In this document: piece after piece, positions 48,692 through 59,804 of the stretch | How positions within the stretch are numbered: position 1 is the stretch's first letter | How the letters are laid out: each line of letters begins with the position of its first letter | Source of the DNA: Methylobacillus methanolivorans | GTDB taxonomy: Bacteria; Pseudomonadota; Gammaproteobacteria; Burkholderiales; Methylophilaceae | Direction of reading: 5' to 3' | NCBI RefSeq assembly: GCF_020531845.1 | Contig: NZ_JAJAVF010000002.1 | Coordinates: 1,151,543-1,215,542 of the forward strand | Length of the DNA stretch: 64,000 nucleotides | Notes under the pieces: model-generated | Databases searched by the model: none | Seen by the model: the letters and a program-made list of their open reading frames with translations, nothing else | Told to the model about the DNA's origin: nothing | Made by a program: the position numbers and the translations under genes

Positions 48692-49158
48692 GAAACAATA
48701 AATCACATTTATTAGTTAGTACAATTCTAGCGCTAGCTGGATTATTTTCACTCAGCCAATCAATTGCAGCAGAAAATCCTGCCTGTAAAAGCCAACTTAG
48801 AGGAAAATCAATATGTTTCTGGGCAAAACAATATGCTGAAGTAGTAGCAAAGCAAGTTCCGATGAAAACTGACAATGTCACGACAATTGTCTCGGCAGTA
48901 AGTGTGGATAATCGCATAGGATTTCATTTAGTTCTTGATGCTTCTGAAACTGAATTAAGTGACAAGCTTAAAGAAGCCACCCCTGCAGATATAGCCCGCT
49001 TCAAAACTATATTACTAGAGCAAGCTACTAATGGTCTCTGTACCATGAATAAAGATACCAAAGCATTCATCCAAGGTGGGGGAGAGGCTTCGTATACGGT
49101 GACTGATAATAGATTTAAGGCATTATTTACTTATATAGTAAATAAATGTCCAGCATGA
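48685..49158 (+). CDS. Exported four-cysteine protein of unknown function (paralogue 2)
   Basis: A 157-residue protein with a signal peptide ending near SIAAE (about residues 26-30). Cysteines occur in PACKSQ, SICFW, GLCTM and the terminal IVNKCP, aligning with all four cysteines of the upstream gene. Shared patterns are SIC...(Q/K)(F/Y)AE, (I/L)CT and I..GGE..Y....(F/R)...L...VN(R/K)C. It starts inside the end of the first paralogue, so they are co-expressed. Function unknown; such tandem pairs can be partners of one heteromeric complex. Confidence 0.75.
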   Translation: MLRNNKSHLLVSTILALAGLFSLSQSIAAENPACKSQLRGKSICFWAKQYAEVVAKQVPMKTDNVTTIVSAVSVDNRIGFHLVLDASETELSDKLKEATPADIARFKTILLEQATNGLCTMNKDTKAFIQGGGEASYTVTDNRFKALFTYIVNKCPA

Positions 49159-49223
49159 ATGACTAAACACTCTACGATATAATCATTGTTTATTTTCCAA
49201 CTCTCATGTTATTGAGTTAGCTA

Positions 49224-49820
49224 CTACAATAATTCCTTATTTTTCATCGTCAGGTAGAACTCTTGCATCCTTTCCATATGCCCCCAAACATCTGGATCTA
49301 CCACTCCTAAAAACTCTTCATTTAACTCATCTATTAATAGTTCAATAGAGTTGCGTATTTCCACAACAAACAGATCATTCCCAATTGTTGAGCTATAGTG
49401 AATTTCAGCCTCATCCCACTCAATAAATAGAGGAAATAACACTTGATCCGCATCAAAGGAATAACGAAGCAACACATTGAACGACTTTAATTTTTCAGTA
49501 AGAGTCTCATAAATTTCTCGACTGTGCATCCAGCTAGCCATTTTCGCTAATTTCTCAATATCATGGCCAGCTTTTCGTATAGCCTTATATACAACTTTTG
49601 GGTCATCACTTTCCCTTGTCATTGCAACATGCGCTTTCAACACACATTCACAAGCCATAAGTAAGTCTATAAAACTTTTTATTCTTCCAGACTTATGAAG
49701 CATTTCTTCTCGTAACAAGTCGAATCTTTTAACAAAGTCTCGCGCATCTTGGGTATACGACTCTGCGATTGTTCTGACAATTGAATTAGGTAACATTTTC
49801 AAAGAGTCTTGATTGTTCAT
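49224..49820 (-). CDS. Hypothetical protein, possible HEPN-like fold
   Basis: A 198-residue, mostly helical, AT-rich gene. The segment LLMACECVLKAHVAMTRESDDPKVVYKAIRKAGHDIEKLAKMA (about 54-96) resembles the HEPN pattern: an acidic/LKA helix followed by a GHD..KL helix, with R and H spaced as RKAGH. HEPN proteins are often RNases in toxin-antitoxin or abortive-infection systems, but the spacing here is one residue shorter than the usual Rx4-6H, so activity is uncertain. ATG 49820 lies just past the yhaV stop (49822); an alternative ATG at 49832 overlaps it. It is probably the third gene of the prlF-yhaV transcript. Confidence 0.6.
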   Translation of the reverse strand: MNNQDSLKMLPNSIVRTIAESYTQDARDFVKRFDLLREEMLHKSGRIKSFIDLLMACECVLKAHVAMTRESDDPKVVYKAIRKAGHDIEKLAKMASWMHSREIYETLTEKLKSFNVLLRYSFDADQVLFPLFIEWDEAEIHYSSTIGNDLFVVEIRNSIELLIDELNEEFLGVVDPDVWGHMERMQEFYLTMKNKELL

Positions 49821-49821
49821 A

Positions 49822-50328
49822 TTATGGCGCAATACTGGCAGCTAACTGCTGCAAGCGTAACGCTTCAGCCTTAGCCTCTAACAGCAACTGTTTCCAGTCA
49901 TCAGGAGGATGCCCACTTTCCAGCATCTTACGGAATACCCGATAAGCATCGTCACCACTTTCGTAAGCACGTTTGGTGTCTTCGTCATTCACCCATGCAA
50001 ACACGATCACCTTGCTTGACGCGTGGTAGCGGAAGAATAAGCGGTACTGCTGGAAGAATTTGGCACGGAACCAGTGTTTGTGTTCATCACCCAAGGTATT
50101 GCCTTGTCGATATTCTGCCCGTGTTGTGTCTTGCGGAATGATATCGAATGCGAGTTTGGTAATGGCCGCCAGGCGCTTGCTGGCATTTTTCTTGATGTAT
50201 CCGACCGGGTCCTTGTGCTTGTGCGACTCTACCTGCTGGGTCAAGATTTCAAGTTGTGCCAGAAACAGAGGGTGTGCGAACACTGTCCAGCCGTGAATGA
50301 CCAAGAGCGCAGGCCTGCTCTCGCTCAT
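49822..50328 (-). CDS. yhaV: Type II toxin YhaV
   Basis: A 168-residue ribosome-dependent mRNA interferase of the YhaV family. It begins LLVIHGWTVFAHPLFLAQLEILTQQVE, with KRLAAITKLAFDIIPQDTTRAEYRQGNTLGDEHKHWFRAKFFQQYRLFFRYHASSKVIVFAWVND, which is the diagnostic RelE-like core. YhaV is normally neutralised by PrlF, encoded directly upstream with a 4-nt overlap (ATGA), as seen here. Confidence 0.93.
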   Translation of the reverse strand: MSESRPALLVIHGWTVFAHPLFLAQLEILTQQVESHKHKDPVGYIKKNASKRLAAITKLAFDIIPQDTTRAEYRQGNTLGDEHKHWFRAKFFQQYRLFFRYHASSKVIVFAWVNDEDTKRAYESGDDAYRVFRKMLESGHPPDDWKQLLLEAKAEALRLQQLAASIAP

Positions 50329-50654
50329 TCATCGTCCGTAGACAAGGAGGCATTGAGATCAACGTCGATACCAGCAGTCAGTGATTGCAGGCGCTGCACG
50401 AAACTGGCATCAATGGCGTGAAGATGCTCTGGGTGATTGGCGATATCGCGGGCAAGAAAGCTGAGAAACTGACCAAGCGCAGGGTCATCATTCTCATTAG
50501 CTTCAGCACGTGTCAGCACCACCTCACCGCTGGGGCGGATCGAATAATGGATTTTGTCGCGTTTTCCTAGTTGTAATACACGGCGCACAGTTTCTGGCAC
50601 CGTAGTCTGGTAACGGTCAGTCAGTGTAGATTCAACTTCAAGGGTAGCACTCAT
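50325..50654 (-). CDS. prlF: Antitoxin PrlF
   Basis: A 109-residue antitoxin with an N-terminal AbrB/SpoVT-type swapped-hairpin DNA-binding domain (about 5-50; ESTLTDRYQTTVPETVRRVLQLGKRDKIHYSIRPSGEVVL) and an acidic C-terminus that binds the toxin. The start at 50654 has GGAG six nt upstream; an upstream in-frame ATG at 50666 lacks one. It overlaps yhaV (ATGA). The upstream region carries large inverted repeats, the likely autoregulatory operator. Confidence 0.92.
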   Translation of the reverse strand: MSATLEVESTLTDRYQTTVPETVRRVLQLGKRDKIHYSIRPSGEVVLTRAEANENDDPALGQFLSFLARDIANHPEHLHAIDASFVQRLQSLTAGIDVDLNASLSTDDE

Positions 50655-50670
50655 GTGGCTCTCCATATTC

Positions 50671-50686
50671 ATTGGTGAACACCAAT
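50671..50686. promoter_or_regulatory. 16-bp palindrome in the prlF leader
   Basis: ATTGGTG-AA-CACCAAT is a perfect 7-bp inverted repeat 17 nt upstream of the prlF start. It may be a repressor site or an RNA hairpin near the ribosome site. Confidence 0.5.
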
Positions 50687-50691
50687 CATCA

Positions 50692-50729
50692 TAATGCAAG
50701 TGCATTACCATGTAAATGCACTTGCATTA
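50692..50729. promoter_or_regulatory. Nested inverted-repeat operator upstream of prlF-yhaV
   Basis: TAATGCAAGTGCATT (50692-50706) and its exact complement (50715-50729) are separated by 8 nt. Each arm is itself a palindrome (AATGCA-AG-TGCATT and AATGCA-CT-TGCATT), giving two equivalent dyads 23 bp apart. This is the form expected for cooperative binding of two antitoxin dimers upstream of a toxin-antitoxin operon. Confidence 0.7.
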
Positions 50730-50873
50730 CCTCCATCTCAATATTGCTACAAGTTCTGCACAAGCATAATTTTGGCAAGCATTGCGCTCACTTTATTTGA
50801 TAGACAACGATACAACAGCAATAAGCTCATCAATACATTACAATCCCAAGCCTATCTATCGCCAGGAAATAGT

Positions 50874-51248
50874 ATGAAGTTGTTTGCCATTGCTTTTTCA
50901 GCATGCTTGTTGGTATTTCTCAATCCAGTGCACGCAAGCCCTTATACCGATAAGAAAACATTCGAGGACGCTGCCAAGCAGGATATGCTCAAGGGACAGT
51001 CCAACCGCGATAGCGTCCAGTTTCAAGGTTTGCTTGTGACGGAGTTTGAGGACAGCCAGAATCTGTGTGGTGAGGTAAAACAACCAGATGAGCCAGAATG
51101 GAAGCGCTTCATCAAGATTTTTGATAAGGATACCGAGCGTTTTGAATCGGTGTGGATAGAGCCTAGCGACACTTCATATGAGGTTGAAGAGTTCAAGCGA
51201 AACCAGTTTGATTACTACTGGGATCGCCGCTGTTCCAGCATCAGGTAA
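50874..51248 (+). CDS. Small exported protein of unknown function
   Basis: A 124-residue protein with a signal peptide (MKLFAIAFSACLLVFLNPVHA) and a hydrophilic mature part with two cysteines (QNLCGEV and the C-terminal RRCSSIR), consistent with one disulfide. I recognise no family. It is transcribed away from prlF-yhaV and ends at a clear terminator, so it stands alone. ATG 50874 was chosen because the signal peptide starts there. Confidence 0.7.
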   Translation: MKLFAIAFSACLLVFLNPVHASPYTDKKTFEDAAKQDMLKGQSNRDSVQFQGLLVTEFEDSQNLCGEVKQPDEPEWKRFIKIFDKDTERFESVWIEPSDTSYEVEEFKRNQFDYYWDRRCSSIR

Positions 51249-51272
51249 TCAAACACAGCAGCTCATTATTAC

Positions 51273-51300
51273 AAGCCCTCATCATGAGGGCTTTGTTTTT
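51273..51300 (+). terminator. Rho-independent terminator after the small exported protein gene
   Basis: AAGCCCTC, an ATCAT loop and GAGGGCTT, followed by GTTTTT. Confidence 0.8.
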
Positions 51301-51325
51301 CGGCATACCTGTGCGCAATATCCTG

Positions 51326-52018
51326 TTAGAAATTAATACCGAGAGTAGTCGCGAGTACGTGATTATCACGATTGACAGTTTGGGTATGGATGAATTGATT
51401 GAGATAGCCAGCCTCTATGCTAGAAGTCTGGTTGAATTTCCAGTTCAGCCCGACAAACAGACGGTTTTGGTCAAACCCGCGCGCACTGCTCCATTCGGTT
51501 TGATTGAGGTTGATAAACAGCTCATCGGAAGCAATCAAGGCAAGATGATGCTCACTCGATAATGGGGTGCTGGCCTTGACCATTTGCCGCAGCCGGTATC
51601 CCAGCCCATGATAGCCTTCACGATGGCGTTGCTCGATGCGGGTGCGGTTGGTAAATGTCACCTCGGAGACCGGGTCAAATTGATACTGGAATTGCTGCCA
51701 CAAGCGATATTCGTGAGACGGTGATTTACCTGCGGAATGCCGGACAATATTGTCATGCCCTAGCCAGATACTGGTTTTTGGATTGACCTTGTAAAACACG
51801 GATGGCCGCAGATACAACTGGTCCAGATGACCGCCCTCATCCCGCCAGCGCGGGTTAGTGTCCATGCTCCAGTGCAAATGCTCCACAGGCAAATCACCTT
51901 GCATGTGAACATTGAACCAGATAGCCCCATCTTCCTCTACTCCAGCGGCATGTCCAGTTTGTGTAGCCAACACTGACCATAAGGCCAGCAGCCATTTACA
52001 ACGCGCGATGACAGTCAT
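51326..52018 (-). CDS. DUF2490 outer-membrane protein
   Basis: A 230-residue protein with a signal peptide (ending near TGHAAG, residues 22-27). The mature part is a run of amphipathic beta strands ending in a C-terminal aromatic-type strand (VLATTLGINF), as in a small outer-membrane beta barrel. The DUF2490 pattern is visible: DGAIWFNVHMQGDLP, LYLRPSVFYKVNPKTSIWLGHDNI, LWQQFQYQF, FTNRTRIEQRHREGYHGLGYRLRQM and EAGYLNQFI. Function unknown. Confidence 0.82.
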   Translation of the reverse strand: MTVIARCKWLLALWSVLATQTGHAAGVEEDGAIWFNVHMQGDLPVEHLHWSMDTNPRWRDEGGHLDQLYLRPSVFYKVNPKTSIWLGHDNIVRHSAGKSPSHEYRLWQQFQYQFDPVSEVTFTNRTRIEQRHREGYHGLGYRLRQMVKASTPLSSEHHLALIASDELFINLNQTEWSSARGFDQNRLFVGLNWKFNQTSSIEAGYLNQFIHTQTVNRDNHVLATTLGINF

Positions 52019-52083
52019 GCAAACTCCAATAAAATACCTTGCTCAGATCAATTGATAACTGGCTTGGTTCCCTTGCAAGGTCA

Positions 52084-52554
52084 TCACACCTCATCAGAGG
52101 CTTCTCGTCGCCAACGTAACCAGACGCGCAAACGTCGAAACTCATCCGGATCAACGGCATCCGACGTAATCAGACAGGTGGCTTTGCCATGTTCCAGCTT
52201 GAGATTTAATACGGTCAGCTTGGCTGTGACCAAGCTACTATACTGCACTTGTGCCGCATGCCGCGTGCCATTGCGTATGGTCAGCCACAACTTTCCATCG
52301 CGAGTCAGCTCAATGATTAATGGTGATATAGGATGCATTTGCCAAGCATCACGCCGGATATGCCACATAGTGACAGCGCTAATGCTCAATATCGCCATGA
52401 GCTTGATCCACCACGCCCAAGGCAGCAGGGCAATCGCCACTGCCGCCATCAACCCGATGAGTGCAAACAGGATGGCAAGCACGCATGAAGGCCCGAGAAT
52501 CAAGGTAACCGGCTTCACGTTATAATGGTGCGAAGTTTTGTGTAGTTTATTCAT
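52084..52554 (-). CDS. YgfX-like membrane protein
   Basis: A 156-residue protein with two adjacent N-terminal membrane helices (about 22-65) and a soluble C-terminus ending in CLITSDAVDPDEFRRLRVWLRWRR, the signature of YgfX (CptA-like) proteins. In E. coli, YgfX is encoded with SdhE and has been proposed as a toxin affecting cytoskeletal proteins. No sdhE gene is next to it here. It is divergent from ygfZ, only 14 nt apart start to start, so the promoters must overlap the opposite coding regions or share one short element. Confidence 0.75.
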   Translation of the reverse strand: MNKLHKTSHHYNVKPVTLILGPSCVLAILFALIGLMAAVAIALLPWAWWIKLMAILSISAVTMWHIRRDAWQMHPISPLIIELTRDGKLWLTIRNGTRHAAQVQYSSLVTAKLTVLNLKLEHGKATCLITSDAVDPDEFRRLRVWLRWRREASDEV

Positions 52555-52568
52555 TCAAAGGATGATTC

Positions 52569-53573
52569 ATGAATCCATGGCAGCAATTCCTGACCGAGCA
52601 AGGTGCAACAGTGCAGGATGACATTATTCACTTCCCCGGCCAGGCCAAGGCTGACGACAGCATCATCGTTGATTTATCGCATTATGGCTTGTTGTCGCTG
52701 GAGGGAGAAGATGCCGTCACCTTCCTGCAAGGCCAGGTGACCAATGATGTAAAAAAGCTGGATGGCAGCACCAGCCATTATTCAGGCTATTGCTCACCTA
52801 AAGGTCGTTTGCTGTCATTGTTCTTTGCATTTGCTCATGATGGAAAACTATTTCTGCAATTTGATCGTGGACTGATTGCTGCCATTGCCAAGCGCTTGCG
52901 CATGTATGTGTTGCGCTCCAAGGTCGTGATTACCGACTTGAGTGAGGAAACAGTGCGTATTGGTGTAGCAGGCAACCAGGCAGAGGCTGCACTCAAGACA
53001 AAGTTTTCCAGTATCCCAGAAGCTGAACGCTCCCTTGTGCATGAAGACGGCATTATCCTCATCCGCCTTCCCGGCGCACTGCCCCGCTATGAACTGATTA
53101 GCCCAACCTCCCAGGCAAATGAACTTTGGCTGACATTAAGTCAGCACTTGATGCCTGCAAACAAAGCGGATTGGGATTGGCGCGAAATCCAGGCAGGCAT
53201 TCCCGAGATTGTGGCAGCGACACAAGAGGCCTTTGTGCCGCAAATGGTCAACCTGGATATTCTTGACGGAATCAACTTCAAGAAGGGCTGCTACACCGGA
53301 CAGGAGATCGTCGCCCGCACGCATTATCTGGGCAAGGTCAAGCGCCGCACCCAGCTTGTCCATATTGAGAGCGAGCTTGCGCCGGCAGCGGGAGATGAAG
53401 TGCTGGATGCCAGCGGCAGCGTTGCAGGTCAGATTGTCCGCAGCGCACGCCATCCTGACGGTGGGTACGACGTGCTGGCAGAATTACGGCTGGAAAGTGT
53501 AGAGGCCGGTAATTTGAGCTGGCAAGGCCAAGCACTGGAAATACGCACCTTGCCTTATTCACTGGAAAAATAA
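52569..53573 (+). CDS. ygfZ: Folate-binding Fe-S cluster repair/assembly protein YgfZ
   Basis: A 334-residue GcvT-like protein that binds tetrahydrofolate and helps maintain certain Fe-S enzymes. The hallmark KGCYTGQE is at residues 239-246 and includes the essential Cys. The N-terminal LLSLEGEDAVTFLQGQVTNDVKKL and SGYCSPKGRLLSLF are also typical. It lies next to the divergent ygfX-like gene, a common proteobacterial neighbourhood. Confidence 0.93.
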   Translation: MNPWQQFLTEQGATVQDDIIHFPGQAKADDSIIVDLSHYGLLSLEGEDAVTFLQGQVTNDVKKLDGSTSHYSGYCSPKGRLLSLFFAFAHDGKLFLQFDRGLIAAIAKRLRMYVLRSKVVITDLSEETVRIGVAGNQAEAALKTKFSSIPEAERSLVHEDGIILIRLPGALPRYELISPTSQANELWLTLSQHLMPANKADWDWREIQAGIPEIVAATQEAFVPQMVNLDILDGINFKKGCYTGQEIVARTHYLGKVKRRTQLVHIESELAPAAGDEVLDASGSVAGQIVRSARHPDGGYDVLAELRLESVEAGNLSWQGQALEIRTLPYSLEK

Positions 53574-53642
53574 AGCAAGAAATTAACCCCTGGCAGGCCG
53601 GGCTGGTTTGCAAGTGATATTTTCCCTTCAGAAGCAAGTAGC

Positions 53643-54002
53643 ATGGGGTGGTTGATCACTAAATATTTGCTGACAGCAGGTGTCGTCGTGCTGGTGTCGG
53701 AAGTTGCCCGGCGCAGCGACAAGCTGGGAGCCCTGCTGGCAGCGCTGCCATTAGTCACGCTGCTTGTATTGATCTGGCTACATCTTGAATCTCAGGCAGA
53801 AAGCAAGATCGCCAATCACGCCTGGTATACCTTCTGGTACGTCATCCCCACCTTGCCGATGTTCCTGGCATTCCCTTGGCTATTACCACGACTGGGTTTC
53901 TGGCTGTCTATCCTGGCAGGGATTGCCATTACCTTGCTAAGCTTTGGCCTATTGGCACTGCTGTTGCGTCAGTTCGGCATTGAATTGTTGCCTTGGGCAT
54001 AG
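53643..54002 (+). CDS. DUF3147 small membrane protein
   Basis: A 119-residue protein with four hydrophobic segments. It begins MGWLITKYLLTAGVVVLVSEVARRSDKLGALLAALPLVTLLVLIWLHLE, with the positively charged ARRSDKLGALL loop characteristic of DUF3147, then WYTFWYVIPTLPMFLAFPWLL. Function unknown. It is convergent with the diguanylate cyclase gene. Confidence 0.8.
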   Translation: MGWLITKYLLTAGVVVLVSEVARRSDKLGALLAALPLVTLLVLIWLHLESQAESKIANHAWYTFWYVIPTLPMFLAFPWLLPRLGFWLSILAGIAITLLSFGLLALLLRQFGIELLPWA

Positions 54003-54035
54003 TCATAGCAACTGACCATGATGCACTTACAATTA

Positions 54036-55484
54036 TCAGGTGCGACTGACACTTACTTGATTACGTCCAGCCATCTTGGCGGCATACATCGCCTGGTCAG
54101 CACGTTCTAATACTGGTTCAAGCTTTTCCCCAGCGCGAGCCACAGCGACGCCCAGGCTCGCAGTCATTGATATCTGTGTGCCTTTGTAGTCAACCAGCTC
54201 ATGCTCGATGGCACTACGTATCTTCTCGGCCAACAGCATGGCGTTGTGCTCATCGCAATCCTTCATCACAATGAGGAACTCTTCCCCACCCCAGCGGCAA
54301 ACAAAATCAGCGGCGCGGGTATTGGCTTTGATCGTACGTGCCATCTGGGTCAGGACATGGTCACCGCCCAGATGTCCCAACCTGTCATTAATGGACTTGA
54401 AATGATCGACGTCGAGGACAATGAATGCCAGGGTGCTACGCGCACGCTCGTTCTCGTTAAGGAAGACATTAATCACGACGTCGAAAGCACGACGGTTAGG
54501 CAAGCTGGTCAAGGTATCTGTGGTAGCCATCTTTTCCAGCTTATCTTGATATCTGCGTAGCGCTACGTGGGTCAATGTCACCACAATCGCAGTGATCACC
54601 AAGCATAGTAAAAGATTGATATGCAATGCCTGGCGGATGTCACTAGTGGCCTCTTGCTCATCCTGCCCCACAAATAAGTACCAGTGCAATTCAGGGATAT
54701 AGCGCACATTGACTAGCTGTTGGGTCTCGGCATCCTCATATTGAAAGCTGCCTCCATGATTGCCCTCTTTTGCCAGCACTTGCTGGAAAATTCCAGCCAA
54801 CCCCGGCTTTTTATGCATACTATGCCCGACAGCATGTTGCTTGCTGCCTGATAGGCGAATAACGCCATCTGGATCGACAAAATAGACATCCCGTTTGAAT
54901 CTCTCCTGGTAATGGCTGATGAGCTTTTGCACCGAATCTACGGTCAGCCCAACCCCAACTGCCCCCAGATATTGACCTGCATAATCTTGTACCCGGTAAT
55001 TGATGAAAATAGTTAAGGCATCGGCATGGGCCATATCCTTATCTACATTAATCTCATAGGGGTTCTGCATCTCGCGCACACGGTAATACCAGACATCCCG
55101 CTCCTCACCAGGCTTGACCTGTTTAAGGATGCCTTTGCCGTAGTAATAATTGCTAGTGCGATCAGAGACAAGGAAGGTAACGAAGGCACCATATTGTGTC
55201 TGTACTTCCTGCAAGTAACGACTGATCTTGTCTACCTCTGCCTCACCATCAAGCACCCAATCCCGCAGGAAAGTATCTGAAGCCATCATGGACGATATAA
55301 AAATCGGCCTGATCAGGTCTTTCTGGATCTCAGAATAGATATTGTCAGAGCTTAGAGGCAGTGTGCTATCAACAATGGCATTGTGGATAGACAAGCGTGA
55401 TACATGGTAACTAACCAGTGAAGTGGCAATAAAGCCGGTTGCCAGAATGGCAATAATGAGGAAGATCAGCTTATGTCTGCTCAT
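54036..55484 (-). CDS. Membrane-bound diguanylate cyclase with periplasmic dCache sensor
   Basis: A 482-residue protein. Transmembrane helices at about 7-28 and 288-308 bracket a periplasmic double-Cache domain (about 35-285; GAVGVGLTVDSVQKLI and VYFVDPDGVIRLSG are Cache-like). The cytoplasmic GGDEF domain (about 318-482) has an intact active site GGEEF at 399-403, a DxLTxLPNR start, and the inhibitory I-site RAAD at 390-393. It should therefore make c-di-GMP with product feedback. It is followed closely upstream by ftsB and eno in the same direction. Confidence 0.93.
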   Translation of the reverse strand: MSRHKLIFLIIAILATGFIATSLVSYHVSRLSIHNAIVDSTLPLSSDNIYSEIQKDLIRPIFISSMMASDTFLRDWVLDGEAEVDKISRYLQEVQTQYGAFVTFLVSDRTSNYYYGKGILKQVKPGEERDVWYYRVREMQNPYEINVDKDMAHADALTIFINYRVQDYAGQYLGAVGVGLTVDSVQKLISHYQERFKRDVYFVDPDGVIRLSGSKQHAVGHSMHKKPGLAGIFQQVLAKEGNHGGSFQYEDAETQQLVNVRYIPELHWYLFVGQDEQEATSDIRQALHINLLLCLVITAIVVTLTHVALRRYQDKLEKMATTDTLTSLPNRRAFDVVINVFLNENERARSTLAFIVLDVDHFKSINDRLGHLGGDHVLTQMARTIKANTRAADFVCRWGGEEFLIVMKDCDEHNAMLLAEKIRSAIEHELVDYKGTQISMTASLGVAVARAGEKLEPVLERADQAMYAAKMAGRNQVSVSRT

Positions 55485-55498
55485 AACAGCAGGACAGC

Positions 55499-57108
<1,610 letters not shown>

Positions 57109-57144
57109 TTATTTCCTCAGTTTGAATTTGGATTTTGTGCCGGC

Positions 57145-57984
57145 TTACAGCGTATGCTCAATAAAGCCGGCTTTTTTCACCACACGGTCGAGGTCGACCA
57201 ACACTTCCAGCAAAGCCTTCATCCTGGGCAGAGGCCAGGCATTGGGGCCATCGGACAAAGCCTTGGCAGGGTCAGGATGAGTTTCCATGAATACCCCTGC
57301 CACACCGCTTGCCACGGCTGCACGTGCCAACACGGGCACGAACTCGCGCTGGCCGCCACTCTTGTCCCCTTGGCCACCAGGTTGCTGGACTGAATGCGTG
57401 GCATCGAATACCACCGGGCAATTCGTCTCGCGCATAATGGCGAGTCCACGCATATCAGAGACTAAAGTATTGTACCCAAAAGAAGCACCGCGCTCGCACA
57501 CCATGATGGTATCTGCGCCGCCATTAGCTTCTTTTGCCTTTTGCACTACCTGTTTCATGTCGCCGGGTGCCAAGAACTGGCCCTTCTTGATGTTCACCGG
57601 CTTGCCAGACTTGGCACAAGCAGTGATGAAATCAGTCTGGCGGCAGAGAAATGCCGGGGTTTGCAGCACATCCACCACGGCCGCCACATGCGGCACCTGA
57701 TCTTCAGTATGCACATCCGTCAGGATGGGCACACCGATCTGGCGACGCACTTCATCCAGTATCTTCAGGCCCTCATCCATGCCAAAACCACGGAAGGTCT
57801 TGTTAGAGCTGCGATTGGCCTTATCGTATGAAGACTTGTAAATGAAGTTAATGCCCAAGGCAGTTGTCAGCTCTTTTAACTGGCCTGCGGTCTCGATCGC
57901 CATTTCCTGCGATTCAATCACACATGGGCCAGCAATCAGGAACAAGGGTTGGTCTATGCCCACCTCAAAACCGCAAAGTTGCAT
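57145..57984 (-). CDS. kdsA: 3-deoxy-D-manno-octulosonate 8-phosphate synthase
   Basis: Condenses arabinose 5-phosphate with phosphoenolpyruvate for lipopolysaccharide core synthesis. The 279 residues contain [42 protein letters not shown] and [14 protein letters not shown]. The absence of an obvious metal-ligand Cys in the NRSS region, where metal-dependent enzymes carry one, suggests the metal-independent class. It starts 2 nt after pyrG. Confidence 0.95.
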   Translation of the reverse strand: MQLCGFEVGIDQPLFLIAGPCVIESQEMAIETAGQLKELTTALGINFIYKSSYDKANRSSNKTFRGFGMDEGLKILDEVRRQIGVPILTDVHTEDQVPHVAAVVDVLQTPAFLCRQTDFITACAKSGKPVNIKKGQFLAPGDMKQVVQKAKEANGGADTIMVCERGASFGYNTLVSDMRGLAIMRETNCPVVFDATHSVQQPGGQGDKSGGQREFVPVLARAAVASGVAGVFMETHPDPAKALSDGPNAWPLPRMKALLEVLVDLDRVVKKAGFIEHTL

Positions 57985-57986
57985 GA

Positions 57987-59675
<1,689 letters not shown>

Positions 59676-59760
59676 CTATTACCCACAAATGGGAAATCCG
59701 CGCAACACAGTGGCAATTCAAGCCTTGTGATTAATATTCAACCAGTAAGGCCACACTCTT

Positions 59761-59787
59761 GCATGATTGCTTAACAAGCAATCATGC
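59761..59787. terminator. Perfect 12-bp hairpin between nnr and pyrG
   Basis: GCATGATTGCTT, a 3-nt AAC loop and the exact complement lie about 18 nt after the nnr stop codon. There is no T tract; it could be a weak terminator or processing hairpin between two co-directional genes. Confidence 0.5.
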
Positions 59788-59804
59788 CTAGCGACTGCCT
59801 GCCT

